From NCBI GenBank assembly GCA_904063045.1, contig CAJFCJ010000001.1, forward strand, positions 1,061,501-1,125,500: a DNA stretch of 64,000 nt, written 5' to 3'. The position numbers were made by a program, and so were the translations under genes. This DNA comes from Dimorphilus gyrociliatus. Taxonomy: Eukaryota; Annelida; Polychaeta; Dinophilidae. Below are positions 45,736 to 57,453 of the stretch, in pieces; positions within the stretch are counted from its first letter, which is position 1, and each line of letters begins with the position of its first letter. The notes under the pieces were generated by a model. The model worked only from the letters and a program-made list of their open reading frames with translations, searched no databases and was not told where the DNA came from.

Positions 45736-48700
45736 GTAATTGAAATTTATGACTATTTTATAAATAATAAATCATCAAATGCAAAGTTAAATATCTAATA
45801 TATATATATATACTGTATCTGTTTATTTATGTCTATTTTTAACTAATTCTCAGAAATTCTACCGGCTCAACCCGACTGGCTTTTCGAACGATCCGCTTTG
45901 ACTATGGACTTTCTACCAGTTAGAGAAATTGGCAATGTAATTGTTATGACAATAATACTGGATTTTTTTTGTAAACTTATCTCATTATTCAATCGTTCAA
46001 TCCCTGATTTATCATAGGATTTACTTTTTTTTGTTACATTAGAATCAAATGAGAAAAATTGTTACATTTAAACGATGAATAGCTGAGATAACATTTTTTA
46101 TGGAAATCCAAAGCAGATGACATAATAAAACTAGTTATTCTTTATTTTTAGAATGATCAAATATTCCCAACTGTTAAATCATCGACGTCAATACAAGAGC
46201 AAGAGATAATTGAAGATATACTCTTCATTATGGAGGGTGTAACTGGCAGACATATCAAAGAAATACCACTCTCCGAAAACTATGGAAGAAGAGATTTCAA
46301 TATAGATCCTTCCATTGGTTTGTAATCCAAATAAAATACTCTTTCAAAAGTAAACACTTATTTTCCTCAACTGACATTAGATCCAATGAATAAAGAATTG
46401 ATTAAGAGAATGTTACCTCTCTGCTCAGATTATTCTACTGTAGTTCGCTTTATTGAAGGTTAATGAATATGATATTTAAATTTAAGCATTTATTTTAGTT
46501 TGTTTTATTATGCTTTTAGAGAAACAAGCTTTCGAGTATGGTTTGGTTAACCAAGCTGTTGGTGCTGCAATGAGAAGCTTAATAAATGTATGTATAGTGA
46601 CGCCATCTGAATTTATGAGACGCATGTCGATAGACTCTTTCTTCTGTTATCATAAACTTATTTTGCAAAGCGCTTATTGCCACTACTTGACTTTTTAGGA
46701 TTATTTAGTTCTGATTTGCCAACTGGAACATCAAAGTCGGGAAGGTCAGCTAACTTTACAAAAACTTTGGTATTATATGCAACCAACTATAAGGACTATG
46801 GAAATATTAGCTTCAATATCTAACGCAATTAATCAGGTATAGATGTACCTTTACTTTTACGTTTACTATTGAATTTTCTTGAGAGAACCCGAAAGTGTCA
46901 CGTAGGAATTAACTTTGTCGATTGTTTTCAGGGCGAATGCACTGGTGGAGCAGTATTATCTTTATTGTATGAAAAGACCCATAAACATACTGGGTTAGTA
47001 ATTGTTGATAAAATTTTTTATGGTTATTTTACTTTTCTCTCGATACTAAATGATTGACAAACTTTACTCTATAAATTGTTATGGGAAAAGGTATCTTTTT
47101 TATTATAAACGTTTAGGCTATCCTCTGTAAAATAAGAGGAGTCTATTTATATACCTGTCAGTCAACGGTAGATGCAAAAGTTTAATAAATAATATAATTT
47201 AGATTTTTTTTATAAATAAATATTTATTGGTTATAAAATTTAGAAGAGCGTAATTTGTAATTACTTTCTCTCTTACAGGGATAAAAGAGCCCAAGACTTA
47301 TGCTCTTTTCTAATGCAATCGGCTAACAAGCCTTATTTCGACATACTAGAGAAATGGATTTTCAAGGGCGCTATAGTTGACACTTACGCCGAGGTAAGTT
47401 TATGGATTTTTTTATTAAAAAGATTATCGATTTTTTACTTAAGTTCTGTTTTTATTCCAACTTTCTTTCCCCTCTCTCTTTATCTTCCTTAGTCTATTTA
47501 GTTATTATTTCATATAAAAAAAAGACGTATTTAACCAATAATATCAGCTCGAGCAAAAGAATTGCTCTGATTGCTGAGTATACAAAGCGTAAATAATTGC
47601 CATTTATTAATAAATTTGTATCGCTATTCCTATTTATAATAACCTTGAAATAGAAACACCTTATTTTTTAGATAAAAAAAAATATATATAAACCTTTCTT
47701 AATAGGCCTTTAACACCCTGTCCAAATGGGCTATTTATCACATCTCGTTATTTCCGATTGTATTTGTTTTTTTTCCAACTGCCTGGTTCCATTAGACGAT
47801 TACATCGGTCGAAAAACTGCTTCGGTAGGCATAATGTTCCGGTTGCCAGCCTATATGCCAGAGATTCCCTAAGCGTTACCCTTATCCTGGACACCTCCAA
47901 TACACCAGAGGGAATGATTAAGTGAAAGTTTTTAGTTTTGATTCTGTCACTCTTTTTGGACGTATTTAAGCTTTCCCTTCTTGAAAATAAACTGTTACAG
48001 TTTGGAGTTTACTTTTCTAAGCCATCTGTTTTGATGGGAAGAGAAACGGTGTAATTTAAGCTTAATATTATTATGTAACCTTAATCTTTGGCTTGTAAAA
48101 AATTTAGGTGGTATCTTTTAGTATTAATAATACTTAATAATAATAGAGCATAATCAGCATGAATATCGATCAAATTCTAAAAATAAACTCTACATATGTG
48201 TTTATGTTTTCAATTAATGCAGGTGTAGGGGTCTTATTCATTAAGACTTTTACGGCCATTACCGCTGTTTTCTAGGGGAGAGAAAGAAACTCCTTTATGT
48301 TTTTTGTAAAATATAAATTGATTGTTTAGGGAAGTTAGTTTAAAGATAGAGATATAAAGAATGGAATCTTTATTAATCCCAACATAGCGATAGAAAAAAA
48401 AAATTGAACCATGTAAATAATATGTAATAATATCATCCTCTATTGGGATCCATCTACGATTACCCCTATCCACTAACCAGAAAGAGCGCGAAAGGGTGAT
48501 CTATACAGATATTGACCTAGACGAGATTGATAGTGACAGGAAATAACGCGGGCCGTTTGCGTCGGCTATTTTACCATAGTATCGTTAGTATAGAGAATAT
48601 TTCAGCGGGACTTGATTAGTGTTTTTTCTAAATCCCTTCTTATTGACCTTCAACACCTTTCACTCCTTTTTTTTCTCTTTGTAGCGTTGTAGAGTTTTTT

Positions 48701-51700
48701 ACTAGCTCTACTACGAGGTTTCATTAGCTCCTTCTGCTCTCTGTCCTCATTTCTCATTTTGTTCTCTTTTTATTTCTTCCCTACTAGATCTTTCTCGGCG
48801 TGGCAGTTTTTTTCCCCTGTACTGTTTCTTTTCTTTCACTATTACTGTCTATTTATTTTTCTATTTTTCTTTTGTATATCCTTTACAGTTCATGATTGAG
48901 GAAAGACAGAGCCTAGTGAAGGAACGTTTACAAAATGATTATAATGATGATTATTGGGAACAGCATTATATTATTTGTAGGGATAGAGTTCCCGTCTTTC
49001 TCGAGCGACAGGCTGGATTAATTCTGAATACGGGAAAATACTTAAATGTTGTTCGTTTATGTGGAGAACATTTCCAATCAACACCTTCTAAACCCTTTGT
49101 CTATACGGATAATGAAAGAGAGTTGGCATCGAGAATCAACGAAGCTTATGCTTACGCTTCCGGTCTACTGTTAAACATGCTTTTGGAGAAGCAACGCCTA
49201 ATGGACCGTCTCCGGTAAGGCTTTCAGAGTGTTCGAGGATTAGTTTTTTTACATTTCTTAGAAGCTCCCCGTTCTTATGTCGACTTTAAGAATGACCTCT
49301 GACAGATCGTTCTATTTTAAGTGATTTTTAGTTTTTCCCCTGGTATTTTAAACAATCGTACTCCATCAGAAATATCTATCCTCATAATAGCCTCCGATAT
49401 CGGCTCTTTTCATGTTTCTTTGTATGACAAATTGTTAAACATTTATCCAAACAGATCAATCAAGCACTATTTCCTACTCAATCAAGGCGACTTTATTGTC
49501 CAATTTATGGATTTGGCGGAAGAGGAGCTGAGGAAGAACATGAACGATATTCAAGAAAGTCGTCTAGAAGCGTTGTTGGAATTATCTTTGAGAACTAGTG
49601 CCGCGAATATCGATCAATTTAAAGACGACGTTCGGTATACGCCCTTATCCTTTTTTTCCGCTTGCAATTTCTCTTAGCTATTAATTACATACGCTTTTAT
49701 TATTATTAGACCTGAACTTCTAAAGTATGATCTCGTCTCTCAAATTTTTAAGATAGCCTCTATAGAAACAAAGAGAGAAAAAGGTGACAACCTAATTCGA
49801 ATTCGCTACTGATTAAATAATTAACCAAATTATTACTACTTCAAATTATAGAGTATGCAATAGAGCATTCCGATGAAAATTTAACTGGCTTAGAGGCTTT
49901 TGCCTTTAATTATGTTGTTAAGTGGCCAGTCTCTTTGGTTCTGAATAAGAAGGTCAGTATTATTTATCATCCATCTTTTTTTATCCACTTAACTAAAGAT
50001 TTCACTAGGTTTATTGGATTATATTTTATATAGGAATAGCTAAAACGTATAATAACTTAGAGGGTACAGATTTATAAGTTAATTAAAAAATTTGTTTATC
50101 CATTACACAAGATAATCTTCAATAGCAATTATAACAACTATCTTGACGCATATCATACTTCACAAGACGATTTTGTAAAAATCCTATCCATCATATAAAT
50201 TATTCGTAAAAAGAGGGATTGAATAGACCCTTAGAAAAGTTACTAAACTGCTTTGGAAGAAGAAAAGATTATGTACCTTTTGTTAGATCTTTCTTCTTCC
50301 CTTTTCCCTATTTCTTTGCGCGAAGAATAAACATATAGGAAGAGGAAAGATAAAATGAGTGAATTTTTTTTCTCGTATACTACGTTAAGCCTAGCCAGCA
50401 CAAAAACGAAAAAAAAGAGAAACGAATGCGAAAAAAACTAAGTGGGAGGAATCATTTTTTCTGAGAATAATATTTATTATAGCAAAGTTAATATAGCTAC
50501 TAATTATCTTTATAAAACTAGTATAGTATTGCAAACTATTTATTCCTTAACGATAAATAGAAAAATGCTGATTTTTCTTTCTTTAATGTTTTTTTTTCAT
50601 TATAATATTGGAAAAATTTGTTTTGTTAAGGTAAATAATTTTTTAACATGTAACAGGAACTCTCCTTATCAGCTTTGACTAATTATAGTAAAAATTCATT
50701 ATCATATACTACACTTAATTATTCCTTCTTTAATTATATCGCTTTTTTTTTTTCATCTATTTTGTACGCAGTTTTACATTTCGGATCATTTTTTTTTTAA
50801 TATCATAATTAACATCCGGTCGGACTTTAAGATAGGGACGCATACTTTATATTAATATACGTGTATAAATATATAAATAGTTTACGACAAACGAAAGTTA
50901 CTTAGTCTCAGAATTCTTTTATTTGAAACTAGTTCTGTTCATTTGTTGACATAAAAAAAGGGAGCAGAAAAAAAAAAGCAGCTTCGATTGTTTGCCTAAA
51001 ACATTTACGGCCTGATTCGGACGATGGATAGTGTAGAGTCGAAGCCTCAAAGTAGAAAGATGACGTCATTAGGCAAATCGACGTCGCGTGTTTGTCAGAT
51101 AACATTGTTTCTCTTTCCCCGACAGGCTTTAACACGTTATCAAATGCTTTTTAGGCATTTGTTTTATTGCAAGCACGTCGAGAGGCAATTATGCAAGTAA
51201 ATTATTCGTCCTTGACATTTCTTGTTATATAACATTCATTTTTTCTCTCTTATAAAAAACTAATTAGCACATGGGTGACAAGTAAACGAGTTAAATCCAA
51301 CGACTGGGAAAAATATACTGCAGCATTTGCACTCAGACAAAGGATGTTAAATTTTGTGCATAATCTGCAATATTACATGCTATTAGAAGTCATCGAACCT
51401 AATTGGCATCAGCTGGAAAAGGCGATTAGTTCAGCAAAGAATATCGATGATGTACTAGAGGCTCACAATGAATTCCTGAGCTCTTCCATGCGGGACTGTA
51501 TGCTAACTAACCCTGAATTACTGTCGATGATCCATAAACTGATGGTTGTTTGCGTCACTTATTCGAATTGTATGCAAAAAGCTTTGAAATCTGGTTCGGC
51601 AAGAGGGTCGTCTCATACCATTGAATTTCAAAATACCATATCGAAATTTGATGACAATTTTAGCGCACTACTCGTAAGATTATTGGATAAAGTTCTTGAT

Positions 51701-51861
51701 TTTAGCCTTTGCAGTATGACCGATTTGAAGTTGGTGAATATTTTGCATAGGTTAGTCTTTTGCATACGATTAATTATCGGCAGATGTAAAAAGTTGGAAA
51801 CATTTGCAGGCTCGATTTTAACGGTTTCTACCAAGATCAGCTGGAAGCTAGGCACGGTTGA
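44971..51861 (+). CDS. TUBGCP2: Gamma-tubulin complex component 2 (GCP2)
   Basis: Eighteen exons: 44971–45032, 45089–45173, 45230–45321, 45385–45629, 45854–45936, 46152–46317, 46381–46458, 46520–46587, 46699–46836, 46932–46993, 47279–47393, 48889–49214, 49455–49634, 49710–49783, 49852–49952, 51126–51196, 51268–51750 and 51810–51861. Phases close to 826 residues (human 902). GRIP1 begins around 'DILFIMEGVTGRHI'. GRIP2 includes 'KHYFLLNQGDFIVQFMDLAE', 'LEALLELSLRTSAANIDQF', 'TRYQMLFRHLFYCKHVERQL', 'LRQRMLNFVHNLQYYMLLE' and 'MRDCMLTNPELL'. The end, LDFNGFY, is a GCP2 mark. It pairs with GCP3 in the gamma-tubulin small complex that nucleates microtubules. Two introns exceed 1 kb, unlike the rest. 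The N-terminal region is shorter than in vertebrates. Confidence 0.95.
47394..48888. other. Long TUBGCP2 intron 11 with unexplained unique sequence
   Basis: 1.5 kb intron, far above the window's usual 50–80 bp. Two blocks, about 47710–47935 and 48425–48610, are less AT-rich and non-repetitive. They have no open frame, tRNA or snRNA signature that I recognise. They could be an enhancer, a nested ncRNA or an old insertion. Confidence 0.35.
49953..51125. other. Long TUBGCP2 intron 15
   Basis: 1.2 kb, mainly AT-rich with poly(T) runs. The 60–180 bp before exon 16 are more GC-rich (about 50,940–51,120), including GACGTCA-like CRE sites near 51061 and 51081. No exon was recognised. Confidence 0.35.
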
Positions 51862-53094
51862 CAATTGGGCAAGAAAGAAGATATTTTTTTGGATAAATGA
51901 CAAACTAGACCGTCTAGAAATGGCAAATTCATTACCAGGAACAAACTTTTTTATTTTACTACGAATAAATTGCTGTATCGTATGACATATAGATAATGAG
52001 GTTTATTTTTTTCAAATTGCTGTAATCACCGTCTTCCCTCGTCATGCGCATGAAAAGACACTCATATTGTATAGCTGATTGGTAAGGCTTATGTATTTTA
52101 CATCTACAACTAAAAGTGTCTGTTGAAGTTGGTAGGGTTGCTTTAATTGACGGTTTTCCCTTCCGCGTAAGCTCAACTAGATATTATATCCACTTTCTTT
52201 AAATCTTCAAAACTTTGTTCTCCTTTATTTAAGACACTAAAATCAACAGAAAATACATTTTAGTTTATTGTTCTTTTTTTTCTTTCTTTTCTTTCTTTTC
52301 TTTCTAATTAAAAAATTTATTCTTAAAAATATTATCGCGTGACCAACAAATTACGTTCATTAGAATCAAGATGAAGGTTGACAATCAGTAGGGCAAACTA
52401 GTAGAAGAAATATCGATACGAAGAAGCACTACTTCGTTGAAGAAGCAAAATAGGCCTGCTCCCTCTCTCTCGTCACGAATAGTTCTCGTCGCCGTCCTAG
52501 GCCTATTAAAATTATAAAAATCATTTTAATATATACTTTAGACATATCTCTGCAACAAGGGAAATCTAATAGACAAAAAAGATAAAATTCCAGCAATATA
52601 CTTTGTAAATGTAAAGAAACTTGGGATCTTTTACTGTAACATCTCCAGCAAGATATACAGTATAGACATATACCACACATATGTGTTCTATAATTTCATA
52701 TAAACATGCTTATGTATATAAGTACAGATTTACTACTTTTATATAAATATATACATATATATACAGTATATTTATTTATTTAATGTAAAAATTATATGCT
52801 ATGGTTATAAATAAATATATATACTAATATACAGTATATAATATATATAAAATATATATAATTAGAGACAGATGGCGCAACTTAAAATCTAAACCTTTAT
52901 AGTGAGGATAATTTTTTTAAGGAGAAGATAAGTAAAGGAGAAATCTACAGATATCAACACCGAGGCCATTGAGGAGTTATTGAAGAAATTTTTCCTAACT
53001 ACTATAATGAACTGATAACAAAATCGTACGGAAAGTAGTGGCCAAGGTGAAAAGATGTCTAAAACTGTAGCAACAAAAGAGAAAAGATATTATA
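51862..53094. other. Intergenic region between convergent TUBGCP2 and GPCR genes
   Basis: 1.2 kb. It has three TATACAGTATA palindromes at 52654, 52760 and 52828 within TA-rich DNA, and an exact AGATGGCGC at 52870–52878. No coding signal was seen. Confidence 0.5.
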
Positions 53095-54207
53095 TTAAAG
53101 TATAATCACTTTTCTTGGCAGTAGGGGTATATTCTGCCTATATCGCTTCTTAAATCCATCAACATTAGTATTCTGAGTGAACGGAGAGGAAGGCCATCGT
53201 CTTTGTAAGATTTCTCTGAGTTTTGCTCGAAATCTTCTGCCGAATGCTAAAAAAAGGAAGAAGTTAAGCGAACAGTTGACAACCATTAATAGTTCGTTGA
53301 CATCACGCAGAGTTTTCACGTTAGCGGCGTCCAATCGTACTTGTATGATAGCAAAGAAACCGTGCACTGTTTCTGGTGTTTCGCAAACTAAAAAGGCGGC
53401 AACTATTGCAATTAATACGACTGTTGCCGATCTCTCATTTATCTGTTGTTGCCTATTCGCTAAGTGTGCAGCAAAATTGCACCTCGAACTTGGCGTAGAA
53501 TTGCGCCTTTCCCTTGATTTACAAATAACAACCAGTAATATAGTGTTGAAGGTAGACAATAAGATGAAAGGTATAAAAAAGAGAAAAATTGGAAGGAGAG
53601 TATGATTATATATTTCATGCCCTTCATTGTTGAGAAAAAAGTTCGATATGGCCATTATATATCCAGGTCCTTGGCAGTCTATATGAACCATTACACAACT
53701 GTCGAAGTAGAGAGGTGCCGCGAAGGAGTTGGTTGCAAGAAATAGTAGAAAGGCCATTAATTTTCTTCCTCTCTCGCTAAATATTCGCTTCGAACGAATC
53801 GAGCCTTTGACGTGTACATACCTGTCGATTGTTACTAAAACGGTAGTCCATACTGACATCAACTGAGCAGTTTTTAAGAGAGGGTAAACAATCGGCTGAA
53901 GTATAAAATAGTAATAAGCGTCTGTGGTAACATGTTTAAACGGGCTTCGGAGGAGAGCAAATATCAAGTAAAATGTATCAGCAAAGGCCAAAACTTTGAG
54001 CAAAAAGTGAACATTACGACGTTCCTTGTCGCTGTGTAGAACAATGAAAGAGATAGAATTCCCTAAAATTCCTATACTAGCAACAATTAGAATCAGGTAC
54101 AGCTGGAGAACCACAGAAGCTTTATTGGCATTCTCAAACACAGTACCATTCGAGGTGTTTGACGGAAAACATACATTTAACGGTTTCGTCGAACATAGCG
54201 GCCACAT
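53095..54207 (-). CDS. Rhodopsin-family neuropeptide GPCR, FMRFamide-receptor-like
   Basis: Intronless coding frame, 370 residues, seven membrane helices. The extracellular N terminus has likely N-glycosylation at NTS (17–19) and NGT (20–22). TM1 contains the GN pair (49–50). TM2 is LAFADTFYLIFALLRSPF; TM3 ends in IDRYVHV, the DRY motif (128–130). ICL3 is basic (CKSRERRNSTPSSRCN). TM6 is IAIVAAFLVCETPETVHGFF, in which the usual CWxP is CETP. TM7 NCSLNFFLFLAFGRRFR lacks NPxxY, and helix 8 is RFRAKLREIL. The TM6 E-T-P and TM7 N-x-x-x-N-F-F pattern is common in protostome FMRFamide/myomodulin-type receptors. The ligand is therefore probably a short amidated peptide; this is inference from family resemblance. 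Confidence 0.85.
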   Translation of the reverse strand: MWPLCSTKPLNVCFPSNTSNGTVFENANKASVVLQLYLILIVASIGILGNSISFIVLHSDKERRNVHFLLKVLAFADTFYLIFALLRSPFKHVTTDAYYYFILQPIVYPLLKTAQLMSVWTTVLVTIDRYVHVKGSIRSKRIFSERGRKLMAFLLFLATNSFAAPLYFDSCVMVHIDCQGPGYIMAISNFFLNNEGHEIYNHTLLPIFLFFIPFILLSTFNTILLVVICKSRERRNSTPSSRCNFAAHLANRQQQINERSATVVLIAIVAAFLVCETPETVHGFFAIIQVRLDAANVKTLRDVNELLMVVNCSLNFFLFLAFGRRFRAKLREILQRRWPSSPFTQNTNVDGFKKRYRQNIPLLPRKVIIL

Positions 54208-56177
54208 TCTATCTGCTCGTCGCTTAGACTGAAAAAAATAAATACCTCGGAATCTGCAACAGTTGGCGCTCGTGCGCTTTGCTCACCTTCCCTATTCTCT
54301 CATGCAGCGGCTCCATTTATCCATTATTCTTACTTATTAATATGCAAAACTTTAAGCAAAAATGGTAATATAGCATATATCAAAGTTCATTTTTCATATT
54401 GTCCACAAAATTAGCCTCTGGGGTTTGAATATCATCAAATTATATTCAAAGTTTTAAAGAAGTAGGGGGCACTACTATCAATTCAAAGGAAATTGTCGAC
54501 ATCTATTGGCAAAAAATTTATCTTTTTTTTTAAAATATAAAAACATTTGTTAATTACTTGTTTATGGTTTCTTTTCGGAAATGCATAAGGAAAAAAGAAA
54601 CACATACGTTGAATTTAAGATAATATACACATAGACATACTATATATATATATATATATAATTCTGGTAGTAAATCAGCTTACGTTTTGCTTAAGTAGAA
54701 AAGAATTATATCTCTTAATAAAGTATCAAAACGTTGTTAAATCTTTCTATCTAATTACTGATTAGAAATATTGTTATTATTAGAGAATATTTGCCCGAGA
54801 AGCCCCACCGTCTTTTCGTTTTTAGTAGATGTAATCCTCCTCAAGCTTATTTTTGTATTTTCTCTCGAACTCCCTTTTTTCATTTCTGCCGTCTTCTCTT
54901 GTCATATACAACCAAAGTAAACAGTTCACTATGCATTCTTATATACAGTATACATATATATATATATATATATATATATCAAAAAAGTATTTATCAGTAT
55001 TTAAAAAAACGATTGCCAATATGCAACATTCCATGATTGAATATTTTTTTAATATATATCTGCTTTAATGGCATAAAAACAGTGTTTACAACATTCTTTT
55101 AGCACTGACTGATATTCTATGATTAAATTATAAGATATCATATTAAATATAAAGCAATTACGTAATCATTACTATATTAAAAATGGGAACTTGTTCAATC
55201 TCTTCTTTCTACTCTTCCCTGTCTAGTTTGTTTTTTTTTTCAACCAATCAACAACTATCCTTTTATCTACCTTTTTTTTTCAACCCTTTTTCCTTATCTG
55301 ACAAAATGCTCTAAATGATAATTGAAAAAGATTAAATTACAAATTTATAGCTCTCTTTCTCTCTGTCTCTATCTCTCTCTCTCTCTCTCTTTCTCTCTAT
55401 CCTACAAAATATAATATAAATCATAATCTAACAGCTGGTGTTATAGGAACTGGTAAGTTTTTTATTTTGATGAAAAAAAAGTTGGACATCAAATTTATTT
55501 TAATCAATTAAATACTTTTGTATACTAAAATTTCCACCTTAGAATATTTTAATCGATAAATATTCCCTCAACTTACAACCAGTTAATACTATTTATAGTT
55601 TTTTTTATTATTATTCTACTTTAGAGAAAGTCAACATTTAAAAGAGATAGTATGATAAATAAAAAATATCTATATTAAATAATCTATGTTAGTAGAAAGT
55701 TTGTAATTGTTTTTATCTTTAATATATTTTTTTCGATATCAGTTTCTAAAGAAGAGATAAGCCTCTCTCTTTCTCTCTCTCTCTCTGTCTAATTAACTTC
55801 GCAATGGTAATCATTTTTTTGCAAATAATCAAGTTGCACTATAATACTAAATGTATTTGTCTTTGCAAAAATTGTTCTTTCTTTTTTTTATCTTCCTCTG
55901 CAGTATCACATTGTTTTTATATTAAAAAAAAAAAAAAGAAAACAAGAATGCTACTACTTCTAATGAAACAAACAATTTTTTTGAAATTCATCCTAAAATC
56001 AAGAATTCATAAAAGTTTTGCAATAAGTCTATCGAATAAAAATCCTAAAAACAGTTTTTTTTAAAAATCTTCATAATTTTTTAAGTTTTTGCTTTTTTTT
56101 GTCGTTTTCTGTTTTTCTTGCGGACAATCCATCAGAGTAATGATGTCTTTGATTATTCATTCATCTATTAAGGAGGG
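54208..56177. other. Intergenic region
   Basis: 2 kb. It has a CTCF-core match AGGGGGCAC at 54474–54482, a TATACAGTATA palindrome at 54942 beside an AT run (about 54953–54979), and CT repeats near 55353–55396 and 55763–55789. Short frames here are repeat-derived. Divergent-strand promoter DNA of the GPCR should lie at the left end. Confidence 0.5.
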
Positions 56178-57320
56178 TTATTTCGATACTTTACGTGATT
56201 TAGTGCCCGAAAATGCTTGATGAGTTGAGAAAGCTGTATGAATATGAAAAATATAAATATTTATGATAAGCCAATTGAACAAGATTCAAAAACGAAATTT
56301 TAGTAAGATTATTTCGTTTGTGGATTTCATTTAAATGGTAAGCTTTGTATTTTTAAGTATTTAAAAATGTAGTAGAGAAGCATTATATTACCTTTATAAA
56401 ACATGGCTATAATTTGTACACCGGATAATAATCGTCTTACGTCATTTTCAATCGAAGCTTTATCATGTAAATCAGCCCTAGTATTCCATATTTGAATAAT
56501 ATCATCATACTCTCTCGGACTTACGCTCAAACCCCCGATTTCGTCACCTGGATAATTGAAAAGTAGGTTAAATAGTAAAAAAATAAAATCTGTATTAAAA
56601 TAGAAATTTAAGCTACCTTCGTTTATGAACTCGGTCAGCTGTTCTCCTATAGCGGCAACTAATAACTCTTTCCAAATTCTAGGCTGTTAAATATGAATTG
56701 ATATTGGAAAGATGGATTAATTTGTATATCTTGGTAATTACAGTATCTCTTTTATGACTCTTTATCCTCCAATTCCCTCCCCTACAGTTCTGTTCGTCTT
56801 CCCTTGAATGAAAAAAGTCTTAAAGAAATTAATTTCCCATAAAGGATTAGCTTACCACATAGGTCTCCTCGTTCCTCTCATCAAGTGATAGGTATACTTC
56901 TCTTTCAACTGCCTTACGTCTTTTATGTGATTGAATACACTCCAAAAGGTCTATTAGAAAAAAAAAATAATAATAGATAATGCACAATAAAAATAATATC
57001 TAATAATTTGAACTCGTACCTGAACAGTTTCGACTGTGTAAATTTTTACTAAAGACGCCTCAAATTCATCGGCGTTTGCTCCTTTTACCGATCTGCAAGT
57101 CATTTATAATTTACGACCTTGGAACATTGAACACTAGGATGTCCCAAATATAATACAAATTTTGGTAAGATCTTTCTCACCTATCTAACCAAAATGTCCA
57201 AGCAGTATTCAATGGTACAGCATCATTGTTCGCTCCATCATCTTCTATTTCTTTCAACTTTTCAACTGGAAAAACAGTTTCTTCGTCATTTTCATGGATT
57301 TCCTCTTTTTCTTCTTCCAT
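56178..57320 (-). CDS. EIF4E3: eIF4E family member 3 (EIF4E3)
   Basis: Seven exons on the minus strand: 57320–57181, 57092–57020, 56950–56856, 56802–56742, 56683–56617, 56547–56392 and 56233–56178. They give 215 residues (human 224). An acidic N terminus leads to VPLNTAWTFWLDR, the class-3 signature. Then come IYTVETVQTFWSVFNHI, YHLMRGTRRPMWED, GGNWRIKS, WKELLVAAIGEQL, SVSPREYDDIIQIWN and a short C-terminal tail YKAFSTHQAFSG. As in other eIF4E3 proteins, the first cap-stacking Trp of eIF4E is not at its usual place, so m7G binding is atypical. Role: cap binding, often competing with eIF4E1. The last exon was chosen by match to the human end; an earlier acceptor would give an unrelated tail. 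The gene is head to head with POGLUT1. Confidence 0.93.
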
Positions 57321-57453
57321 TCTTCTCCTCTCAGCAGATTACAATCACGTGACCATCTATTTGGAGCGACGTCTGTAATTTGTTTACGAAAAACTACTAA
57401 ACGACTGTAACGCCATCTGAAAGTTGTTATAACGTCTACGTGTCGATAGAGCC
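57321..57453. promoter_or_regulatory. 133-bp bidirectional promoter EIF4E3/POGLUT1 with CTCF-like core
   Basis: Only 133 bp separate the two ATGs. AACGCCATCTGA at 57409–57420 contains AGATGGCG on the minus strand. TCACGTGA at 57344–57351 is an E-box (CACGTG) next to EIF4E3. Confidence 0.55.

Noticed and set aside
51751-51985. Longer GCP2 C-terminal frame through 51985
   Set aside because: Splicing 51750 to 51810 restores LDFNGFY, the conserved GCP2 end; the long frame is intron read-through and then a wrong frame.
53177-53605. 142-codon plus-strand frame
   Set aside because: Antisense shadow of the GPCR.
55804-56064. 86-codon frame
   Set aside because: Built from poly(A/T) and CT repeats; no splice or homology support.
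56234-56342. Alternative last exon of EIF4E3 beginning at 56342
   Set aside because: It gives a tail with no likeness to the family; the exon at 56233 matches the human end.
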